Below are positions 6,309-11,550 of a DNA stretch of 11,550 bases, piece by piece. Below the pieces are notes generated by a model that saw only the letters and a program-made list of their open reading frames with translations, did not search any database and was not told the origin of the DNA. Origin of the DNA: Ruminococcus sp. CAG:382 (lineage in GTDB: Bacteria; Bacillota; Clostridia; Oscillospirales; CAG-382). Position 1 is the stretch's first letter; every line of letters starts with the position of its first letter. The translations under genes were made by a program, and so were the position numbers. The stretch is taken from assembly GCA_000433115.1 (NCBI GenBank), contig FR892174.1, positions 29,246 to 40,795 on the forward strand. Reading direction: 5' to 3'.

Positions 6309-7724
6309 TTATTCAGTTGCGTTTGCTTCGCCGCTGATGATCTTCTGTGCCATTATGACACCCATGACGGATGCCATCATCAGACCGCGTGTCCAGCCGC
6401 TGGAATCGCCGAGGCAGTGCAGTCCGCATATATTTGTGTTGAGATTTTCATCCATACGTATCTTATTGCTGTAGAACTTCAGCTCGGGCGAATAGAGAAG
6501 AGTCTCATTTGATGCAAATCCCGGTATGACGATATCAACTGCCTGGATGAAGCTGATGATATCCGTCATTGCGCGGTAAGGCATTGCGGCGGTGATATCA
6601 CCCGCAACGGCGTCGGGCAGCGTCGGGTTCATATTGGAACGCGACAGTTCGCGCGGCCATGTGCGCTTACCGTTCAGAATATCGCCGAAACGCTGTACGA
6701 GTATGTGCCCGTTTGCGAGCATATTCGTAAGCTCGCCGACCTTTTGTGCGTATGCGATAGGCTGGTTGAAGGGGTCGCGGAAATTATGCGAAACGAGAAC
6801 GGCTACGTTTGTGTTGTTGGATTTGATATCCTTGAAAGAGTGACCGTTGACGACGGCAAGGTCATTGTCATAGTTTTCCTGACTCACGAAACCGCCGGGG
6901 TTCTGGCAGAAAGTGCGCACCTTGTCCTTGAAGGGGAGCGGGTAGCCGATGAGCTTGGATTCGTACAATACCTTGTTGACGAATTCCATGATCTCGTTTC
7001 TGACTTCGACACGTACGCCGATATCGACCGTGCCGGGCTGATGCGCGATGTTGTATGCGGCGCACTGCTTTTCAAGCCAGTCGGCGCCGCGTCTGCCGGT
7101 TGCGACGATCGTATGGCGGGCGTAGCACTCGATATTGTTGCCCTTCGCGCTCTTTATGTATGCGCCGAGGCATTTGTCGCCGTCGATTATGAGCTGGTCG
7201 CATTCGTGTGAGAAGAGTATCTCAACGCCGTGGTCAATGAGATATTCCTGGATTGCGAGATAGAGCTTCTGAGCCTTTTCGGTGCCGAGGTGGCGGATTG
7301 GGCAATCTACCAGCTTGAGACCGGCTTTTATGGCGTTGCGGCGGATGACCTTGAGATCGTCGCCGCCGTTGAGACCTTCGACATGGCTGTCTGCGCCGAA
7401 TTCGAGATATATTTTATCCGTATAATCGATCATGGTCTGCGCGGTATCGGGACCGATAAGCTCGGGAAGCGCACCGCCGACCTCATAACTCAGCGAGAGC
7501 TTTCCGTCGGAAAAGGCGCCTGCGCCGGAAAAACCGGTCGTTATGTTGCAGCTCGGTTTGCAGTTTACGCATACCTTTGTCTTTGCCTTCGGGCAGCTGC
7601 GCTTATCGACAGGCAGACCTTTTTCGACCATGACAATGTGATCGGTACGACCTGCTTTTACCAGTTCAAGCGCGGTAAATATACCTGCGGGACCTGCACC
7701 GATGATTAAGATATCTGTTTTCAT
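6309..7724 (-). CDS. FAD-dependent dehydrogenase-like protein (COG2509 type) with four-cysteine cluster
   Basis: A 471-residue cytoplasmic flavoprotein. The start at 7724 is supported by a GGAG 9 nt upstream and by the FAD-binding Rossmann motif beginning at once: ILIIGAGPAG (GxGxxG at 9-14) with an acidic residue at Glu34 ending the second strand. An in-frame start further upstream (7790) would lie before the promoter's -10 box. Residues 44-59 contain Cys44, Cys52, Cys55 and Cys59 (C-x7-C-x2-C-x3-C), followed by TTGFSGAGAFSDGKLSL (62-78), a signature I associate with the uncharacterised COG2509 dehydrogenases. A C-terminal 'GLHCLGDSSGWTRGLMMAS' type stretch is the second flavin contact. Reaction and substrate are unknown. 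It is the first gene of an operon with thioredoxin and has its own near-consensus promoter. Confidence 0.85.
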   Translation of the reverse strand: MKTDILIIGAGPAGIFTALELVKAGRTDHIVMVEKGLPVDKRSCPKAKTKVCVNCKPSCNITTGFSGAGAFSDGKLSLSYEVGGALPELIGPDTAQTMIDYTDKIYLEFGADSHVEGLNGGDDLKVIRRNAIKAGLKLVDCPIRHLGTEKAQKLYLAIQEYLIDHGVEILFSHECDQLIIDGDKCLGAYIKSAKGNNIECYARHTIVATGRRGADWLEKQCAAYNIAHQPGTVDIGVRVEVRNEIMEFVNKVLYESKLIGYPLPFKDKVRTFCQNPGGFVSQENYDNDLAVVNGHSFKDIKSNNTNVAVLVSHNFRDPFNQPIAYAQKVGELTNMLANGHILVQRFGDILNGKRTWPRELSRSNMNPTLPDAVAGDITAAMPYRAMTDIISFIQAVDIVIPGFASNETLLYSPELKFYSNKIRMDENLNTNICGLHCLGDSSGWTRGLMMASVMGVIMAQKIISGEANATE

Positions 7725-7772
7725 TCTGATTGCTCCGATATATTGTACTGTGACCCTTTCGGTCGCATATAT

Positions 7773-7800
7773 ATTATACCGTATTTTCACACTTTGTCAA
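7773..7800 (-). promoter_or_regulatory. Consensus sigma-A promoter for the FAD enzyme-trxA operon
   Basis: On the - strand both hexamers are perfect: TTGACA (7795-7800) and TATAAT (7773-7778), 16 nt apart. The leader of about 40 nt contains a small GACC/GGTC hairpin (7752-7764) and the GGAG site. Its -35 stands back to back with the -35 of the divergent promoter for the gene at 7886. Confidence 0.88.
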
Positions 7801-7820
7801 TCGCAAAATGTAAAGATTCA

Positions 7821-7849
7821 TTGACTTTGTACGCCCATTGTGATAATAT
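7821..7849 (+). promoter_or_regulatory. Extended -10 promoter for the endonuclease/exonuclease/phosphatase-family gene
   Basis: TTGACT (7821-7826) and TAATAT (7844-7849) are 17 nt apart, with TGTGA immediately before the -10, giving a TGn extended -10. A start near 7856 leaves a leader of about 30 nt with the GGGGGAGA ribosome binding site. Only 20 bp separate this -35 from the one of the divergent promoter. Confidence 0.82.
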
Positions 7850-7885
7850 AATAAAAAAATCGTGCTGTGCGCGGGGGAGACGATT

Positions 7886-8620
7886 ATGAAACTCAACATT
7901 ATGACATTCAATGTTCAGCATATGCGGAATTATAACTTTAAAAATGAAGACCGCATTGATTTTGATACATTTGCTTCGTATATTGCGGGCAAAAATCCCG
8001 ATATAATCGGTCTTAACGAGATGAGAGGCAAAGGCGACAGCCCTGTTTATGAGGATCAGGTCGGGATTGTCGGCGGAAAGGCGGGCTATGAACATACGTT
8101 TTTCGCGCCCGCCATACTCATGGGCGGTTCAAATCCTTACGGAAATGCAATGATGTCGCATTATCCGTTTACTGCCGAAAATATCATTATTCCCGATCCG
8201 ACGGAGGAAGAGAAGAGCATTGAAAAGGGATGGTACGAAACACGCTGCGTCATAAAATCCGATTTCAGCTTTGAAGGCAGGGCGCTTACGGTTGTTGCGA
8301 CGCATTTCGGACTGAATCCTTCAGAGGCACGGCACGCAGTTGAGACTGTCTGCAAAATTGCGGACGCTACGGAGAATCCGATCGTGCTTATGGGAGATTT
8401 CAACCTTACGCCCGATTCGCCGATGCTCGCACCTATACGTGAGCGTTTTGAGGATACCGAGCCGCTTCTCGGTGAAGGAGATCACTGCACGATCCCTTCC
8501 GACAAACCGGAAATGAAGATCGACTACATTTTCACACGCGGAGTCAGGGTAGTTTCGGCGCACATAAACAATGATGTTGTTTCCGATCACTGCTCTATTC
8601 AGGCTGAGATTGAATTCTGA
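7886..8620 (+). CDS. Endonuclease/exonuclease/phosphatase-family metal-dependent hydrolase
   Basis: A 244-residue protein without signal peptide. The start at 7886 is fixed by GGGGGAGA at 7873-7880 and by the first core strand, MKLNIMTFNVQ; an in-frame ATG at 7862 precedes the binding site. The DNase I-like motifs are all visible: Asn9 in FNVQ, metal-ligand Glu45 in LNEM, catalytic His140 in VATHFGL, Asp171 and Asn173 in MGDFNLTP, Asp213 in KIDYIF, and Asp234-His235 in SDHC. The length is typical of compact members. The family cleaves phosphodiester or phosphomonoester bonds in nucleic acids, inositol phosphates or sphingolipids, and the sequence alone does not tell which; lack of a signal peptide suggests a cytoplasmic substrate. 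It is a single-gene unit with its own promoter and terminator. Confidence 0.9.
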   Translation: MKLNIMTFNVQHMRNYNFKNEDRIDFDTFASYIAGKNPDIIGLNEMRGKGDSPVYEDQVGIVGGKAGYEHTFFAPAILMGGSNPYGNAMMSHYPFTAENIIIPDPTEEEKSIEKGWYETRCVIKSDFSFEGRALTVVATHFGLNPSEARHAVETVCKIADATENPIVLMGDFNLTPDSPMLAPIRERFEDTEPLLGEGDHCTIPSDKPEMKIDYIFTRGVRVVSAHINNDVVSDHCSIQAEIEF

Positions 8621-8640
8621 AAATTTACATATGATATGAG

Positions 8641-8675
8641 AAGAACCCGGCTCGGATGAGTCGGGTTCTTGTTTT
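8641..8675 (+). terminator. Intrinsic terminator after the endonuclease/phosphatase-family gene
   Basis: AAGAACCCGGCTC (8641-8653) pairs with GAGTCGGGTTCTT (8658-8670) in a 13-bp stem with one G-T pair and a GGAT loop. It is followed by GTTTT and lies 20 nt after the stop codon. On the - strand the flanking sequence is not U-rich, so it suits the + strand gene better, though the convergent binding-protein gene ends only 19 nt away and may also use it. Confidence 0.82.
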
Positions 8676-8689
8676 GGCAGTTATGCTTT

Positions 8690-10201
8690 TCAGGTGTTTG
8701 AAGCGGCGCGAAGCTCTTCAATGCACTGATTCATTGCGTCTTCGAGCTTTTCTCCGTTTGCTTCCATGAATGCGGGAACGCTCTGACCGCCAAACAGCAT
8801 ACTGTTGTAATACTGAATGCAGTTGTCCCAGTTGAAGATGACGGACGGGTCAACACAACGGTTTGCGAAGATCGTGTCAAGCATCTTGGGAGCGTCGTCG
8901 TCACGGAAACGCTTTTCTTTGAGGGTGACTTCGTAGTATATGGGAGTTACGGATTCTTTATTGAGATAAGCGATCGCATCGAGGACGAAGGTGACCTTAT
9001 CGATATCCATGTCGTTGACCTTCGGAATAGCCATTGCATAGAAGCGATAGGGGTCAACAGCGCTTACATAACGTTCCTGCTCGGCGTCAAATTTAGGAGT
9101 GGGAAGAACGCCGTAATTGAAGGTCGTGGCACGCATTTTTTCATAGCTTGCTGCCCAGACGTTATCGGCGAGGAAGAGAGCCTGACCGATGTAGAAATGT
9201 TCCTTGACTCTGTAGTTGTTATCATAGTCATCCCAGCGATAATACTGCTCAAGGTAAACATTGCAGGCGCGGTCTGACATGAAGTTGTATGCTTTATTGA
9301 AGGCGTTGACGTTGCGTTCGTTGCCTATTGCAACGACAGGGGCACCGTTGGAGTCCTTTTCGATCTGCGGGCAGTCCATACCCATGATGAGCTTATACGT
9401 ATCAAAAGCGGCGCCGACGAAGCCGTAGGTGTCGTCAAGTTCCATGTTCATGGTGCCGTCACCGCCTGCTACGGCAACAGCGCGGCACATTTCCCACATT
9501 GCGTCAAGAGTCCAGTCGCCGTCATAGACAAGCTGATAGGGATTATCGAGGCCCTTGGCTTCGATCATATCCTTGTTGAAGAAAATGCACTGTGTGCACT
9601 GGTCGTCATAGACAGTGATATCACCGGTTGCGAAGAACAGCATGCCTTCGATTGTCATTGCTTCGTCGGCAGACTTATCCCACCATTCATCGTTCAGGTG
9701 AAGGTTTGAGCCTTCGATATTGTTGAGGTCATAGAGGTATCTCTTTTCGGCAATCGCACCAAGAGTTTGGATGCCGGTCATGAGTACGTTGTAATCGGCA
9801 TTGCCGGCGAGAATGTCGTTTTCGACCTTGGTTTCGTAAGAACCGAAGCCTTCAGTCCAGACTACATCGACATAGCAGTTATATTCGTCTGTGAGGCGCT
9901 TGTTACGGTTATAAACCGCGTCGTTGAACGGCTCTTCGTTCAGCTCCTCGGGAGCAAACTGTTCGGTGTTGAAGGTGCCGTCAGGTTCGCAGGCAAGGAA
10001 GGTGAGGGTGAAACCGCCGAGGTCGCGCTTTCCGAGGTGAGGGACAAGCGCCCGGTTTTCTTTCGATTCTTCGGCTGAGGCTGTTTGTGAGTTTTCGGAG
10101 TGTGCGGCTGATGATTCTTCGCTGTTATTGTTGCACGAGGCAAGGCAGAGCGAGAGTAACATTCCGCAGAGCAGCAGAGCTGCGATGAGATGTTTTTTCA
10201 T
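8690..10201 (-). CDS. Extracellular solute-binding lipoprotein (ABC family 1-like), copy 2
   Basis: A 503-residue predicted lipoprotein. Two ATGs, at 10207 and 10201, follow the GAAAGGA site. The first is only 2 nt from it and the second 8 nt, so 10201 is preferred. The lipobox L-A-S-C lipidates Cys23, followed by a Ser/Glu/Asn-rich linker (24-50). Landmarks parallel the other copy: 'FNDAVYNRN' (92-100), 'YLYDLNNI' (155-162), WWDKSADEAMTI (173-184), 'FFNKDM', a 'FNYGVLPTPKFDAEQERY' stretch, and 'YYEVTLKEKRF' near the end. Overall it is diverged but collinear with the protein at 3824-5410. The expected role is capture of a carbohydrate or other organic ligand for an ABC importer. No permease or ATPase gene flanks it, and it has its own promoter, so it appears as a single-gene unit. 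Ligand unknown. Confidence 0.85.
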   Translation of the reverse strand: MKKHLIAALLLCGMLLSLCLASCNNNSEESSAAHSENSQTASAEESKENRALVPHLGKRDLGGFTLTFLACEPDGTFNTEQFAPEELNEEPFNDAVYNRNKRLTDEYNCYVDVVWTEGFGSYETKVENDILAGNADYNVLMTGIQTLGAIAEKRYLYDLNNIEGSNLHLNDEWWDKSADEAMTIEGMLFFATGDITVYDDQCTQCIFFNKDMIEAKGLDNPYQLVYDGDWTLDAMWEMCRAVAVAGGDGTMNMELDDTYGFVGAAFDTYKLIMGMDCPQIEKDSNGAPVVAIGNERNVNAFNKAYNFMSDRACNVYLEQYYRWDDYDNNYRVKEHFYIGQALFLADNVWAASYEKMRATTFNYGVLPTPKFDAEQERYVSAVDPYRFYAMAIPKVNDMDIDKVTFVLDAIAYLNKESVTPIYYEVTLKEKRFRDDDAPKMLDTIFANRCVDPSVIFNWDNCIQYYNSMLFGGQSVPAFMEANGEKLEDAMNQCIEELRAASNT

Positions 10202-10265
10202 ACGCATGATCCTTTCTTAGAGTGCAGGAGACGAGCTTTTCGCTCCCGAAAATGATTGTGAAAAT

Positions 10266-10294
10266 ATTATACAACAATTTCGCGAAAATTTCAA
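10266..10294 (-). promoter_or_regulatory. Sigma-A promoter for solute-binding protein 2 with palindrome in the spacer
   Basis: On the - strand TTGAAA (10289-10294) and a perfect TATAAT (10266-10271) are 17 nt apart. The spacer contains the perfect 10-bp palindrome TTTCGCGAAA (10278-10287), exactly where a repressor would block polymerase. The leader is about 60 nt and includes a small GAGC/GCTC hairpin before the GAAAGGA site. Confidence 0.8.
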
Positions 10295-10457
10295 TAGTTT
10301 TTTACAAAAATGTGATACCGTATGTTTTTCGGCATCGGCTGTGGGGCGTATGATGCCGGAGCTTGGCGCATGAACAGCGAACACGAGGTGCGATACTTTA
10401 TTATGCGCTTATCAACAGTATATGAGATTGGTTTATTCGAAAACTCACGACGTATTT
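10295..10457. other. Intergenic stretch without a recognised gene
   Basis: This stretch lies between the promoter of solute-binding protein 2 and the end of the DUF1294 gene. It contains a 7-bp inverted repeat, CGGCATC (10330-10336) and GATGCCG (10352-10358), that lacks a T tract on either side. A short + strand frame opening at 10322 has no ribosome binding site and runs into the DUF1294 gene. I see no clear terminator for the recR operon here. Confidence 0.5.
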
Positions 10458-10718
10458 TTACTGCTTTAAGCAGAAATACATCAAAGCGAAATGTGCGGCG
10501 CAGAAAAACGGCAGGGATATCATGAATTTCGGCTTATGCGTTTTGTGTCTTATAAGCTGCATGGTGATGTACATCGCGGCTGCGCCGCCGATGGCAGCAA
10601 AAAAGAGCAGTGTCGCTTCGGGAATACGGAATAAGCCCGCCTTGGCGGCGAGCTTATCGTAAACGGTTATTGTAACCGATATTACCGACACTGCAATGAG
10701 ATAATAAAGCAGTATCAT
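10458..10718 (-). CDS. DUF1294-family small membrane protein
   Basis: An 86-residue protein with three hydrophobic stretches (about 1-19, 34-56 and 67-84). Between them are the DUF1294 landmarks: Y-D-K near 20-22, R-I-P-E (31-34), an A-x-x-G-G loop and R-H-K-T with following Lys residues (57-64). The function of the family is not established; some members are fused to cold-shock-like nucleic-acid-binding domains, which is not the case here. Its ATG overlaps the recR stop codon by 4 nt (ATGA at 10715-10718), so translation is probably coupled to recR and it is the last gene of that operon. Confidence 0.85.
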   Translation of the reverse strand: MILLYYLIAVSVISVTITVYDKLAAKAGLFRIPEATLLFFAAIGGAAAMYITMQLIRHKTHKPKFMISLPFFCAAHFALMYFCLKQ

Positions 10719-11302
10719 AATTCGGTGCGTCCCTCCAGTGCCCGGAGAAGCGTAAAGCTGTCGGCATATTCAAGGCTGGCGCCGACAGGCAGACCATACG
10801 CAAGGCGTGTCACGTTTATACCGAGAGGACGGATGAGTCTGCTCAGATACATTCCCGTTGCGTCGCCTTCGGCGGAGGGGTTGGTTGCTATTATTACTTC
10901 CTTTACCTCATTGTTCAGGCGCACCAGCAGTTCTTTTATAGTGAGCTGTTCGGGCATGACTCCGTCAAGCGGAGCTATTACGCCGCCGAGAACGTGGTAC
11001 AAACCTTTGTATTCCCCCAGCTCTTCGATCGCGAGCATTGATTTGGTGTCTTCAACTATGCAGATCGTGCTTCTGTCACGCTTTGTGTCAGAGCAGATCG
11101 GACATATCTCGCTTTCGGAATAGCATTGGCATATCTTACAGCGGCGTACTGCTTGTTTTGCGTTCAGTATCGCGTCGGTAAGGGCGTGTACCTCGCTGTC
11201 GTCAAGCGAGATGAGGTAGTAAGCAAGTCTGCCCGCAGACTTCCTGCCGATTCCGGGCAGAGAAGCAAGCCTTGCGGTCAGCTTTTCCATTGACGGGGTC
11301 AC
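10715..11302 (-). CDS. recR: Recombination mediator protein RecR
   Basis: A 195-residue cytoplasmic DNA-repair protein, close to the usual ~198. In order it shows a helix-hairpin-helix (LPGIGRKSAGRLA, 15-27), a four-Cys zinc site (Cys55, Cys58, Cys67, Cys70), a TOPRIM domain from about 78 with ICIVED and NPSAEGDATGMYLSRLI, and the C-terminal RLAYGLPVGASLEYAD motif (166-181). RecR, with RecF and RecO, helps load RecA onto gapped single-stranded DNA. The start is taken as GTG at 11302 because it puts LPGIG at the family-typical distance from the N-terminus; ATG at 11290 would give 191 residues. Neither has a clear ribosome binding site, which fits coupling to ybaB ending 5 nt upstream. It is followed by the overlapping DUF1294 gene. 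Confidence 0.96.
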   Translation of the reverse strand: MTPSMEKLTARLASLPGIGRKSAGRLAYYLISLDDSEVHALTDAILNAKQAVRRCKICQCYSESEICPICSDTKRDRSTICIVEDTKSMLAIEELGEYKGLYHVLGGVIAPLDGVMPEQLTIKELLVRLNNEVKEVIIATNPSAEGDATGMYLSRLIRPLGINVTRLAYGLPVGASLEYADSFTLLRALEGRTEL

Positions 11303-11307
11303 GGCGT

Positions 11308-11550
11308 TTAAAACAGACCGGGAACGTTCAGCCCGCCGGTAACCTTGCTCATTGCTTCGCTGTTCGTGGTTTCGACGGTCTTTATCGCTTCGTTGACACC
11401 TGCGACAATGATATCCTCAAGGGTTTCGACATCATCCGGGTCGACGATATCGGGGTTGATCTTTATTGAAAGAACCTGCTTTTCGCCGTTGATCTTCACG
11501 TTTACCATGCCGCCTCCGGCGGAAATGTCATATTCACGGGCGTTCAGCTC
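11308..11550 (-). CDS. ybaB: YbaB/EbfC nucleoid-associated protein, C-terminal part (5' end outside window)
   Basis: The frame is open to the right edge and ends with TAA at 11308-11310, giving 80 visible residues of a protein that is normally about 100-115. The edge codons read ELNAREYDISAGGG followed by MVNVKINGE; this A/S-G-G-G-M/x-V-x-V-x-x-N/D-G segment is the hallmark of the family. The Met at 11508 is therefore internal, not a start. 'DPDDVETLEDIIVAGVNEAI' is the conserved C-terminal helix. YbaB/EbfC proteins are dimeric DNA-binding nucleoid proteins. The position directly before recR is the widely conserved dnaX-ybaB-recR order, so dnaX is expected just beyond the window. Confidence 0.94.
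   Translation of the reverse strand, partial: ELNAREYDISAGGGMVNVKINGEKQVLSIKINPDIVDPDDVETLEDIIVAGVNEAIKTVETTNSEAMSKVTGGLNVPGLF

Noticed and set aside
6705..7709. Long + strand open frames (6705-7211 and 7230-7709) over the FAD enzyme gene
   Set aside because: They mirror the reading frame of a well-supported flavoprotein, lack ribosome binding sites and have no family features.
10330..10358. Inverted repeat CGGCATC/GATGCCG as a terminator for the recR operon
   Set aside because: There is no T tract on the correct side in either direction, the loop is 15 nt, and it lies over 100 nt past the last gene.
10461..10473. Palindrome CTGCTTTAAGCAG at the end of the DUF1294 gene
   Set aside because: It is inside the last codons, is short, and is followed by TAAAAATACG on the coding strand and not by a T run.
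10322..10525. Short + strand frame of 67 codons in the intergenic region
   Set aside because: No Shine-Dalgarno sequence precedes its ATG, and its second part is the reverse of the DUF1294 gene.
1..11550. CRISPR array, insertion sequence, prophage or defence island
   Set aside because: No regularly spaced direct repeats, transposase or integrase motifs, terminal inverted repeats or recognised defence domains were seen; the Phd-like gene alone does not make a toxin-antitoxin system.

Overview
This window reads like ordinary chromosome of an anaerobic, low-to-mid GC Clostridia-type Firmicute, perhaps a gut Oscillospirales/Ruminococcaceae relative. The reasons are near-consensus sigma-A promoters, AGGAGG-like ribosome binding sites, several Gram-positive-style lipoproteins with Ser/Thr/Asp- or Ser/Glu/Asn-rich linkers, orphan sugar-type solute-binding lipoproteins, and a ybaB-recR pair. 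The taxon is inferred from style and was not tested. I see no phage, transposon, CRISPR array, rRNA or tRNA.

Layout. Bases 1-1480 (+): the end of a Gfo/Idh/MocA-type dehydrogenase, then a sugar-nucleotidyltransferase-like gene 5 nt downstream, closed by a hairpin. Bases 1531-3780 (+): two lipoprotein genes in tandem, a DUF4097-like beta-repeat protein and a two-part SGNH esterase, closed by a hairpin that works in both directions. Bases 3824-5836 (-): a solute-binding lipoprotein and, upstream of it, a Phd/YefM-like antitoxin-fold protein with no toxin partner. Bases 5917-7724 (-): a COG2509-type FAD enzyme followed 24 nt later by thioredoxin, with a consensus promoter and a strong terminator. 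Bases 7821-8670 (+): an endonuclease/exonuclease/phosphatase-fold enzyme, transcribed divergently from the FAD gene. Bases 8690-10201 (-): a second solute-binding lipoprotein, paralogous to the first. Bases 10458-11550 (-): the end of ybaB/ebfC, recR, and a DUF1294 membrane protein overlapping recR by 4 nt.

How the genes may work together. The two binding proteins, the SGNH lipoprotein and the DUF4097 lipoprotein are all predicted to sit on the outer face of the membrane, which suits a cell that handles external glycans. No permease or ATPase is in view, so the binding proteins are either orphans or serve transporters encoded elsewhere. The FAD enzyme and thioredoxin look like one redox operon. 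ybaB-recR is the familiar DNA-repair cluster, with dnaX expected just past the right edge.

No clear undescribed defence or mobile system is visible. The most useful leads are the FAD enzyme-thioredoxin operon with its four-cysteine cluster, the duplicated N-terminal domain of the SGNH lipoprotein, the toxin-less Phd-like protein with a Pro/Ala-rich tail, and the terminator-like hairpin directly in front of the DUF4097 ribosome binding site.
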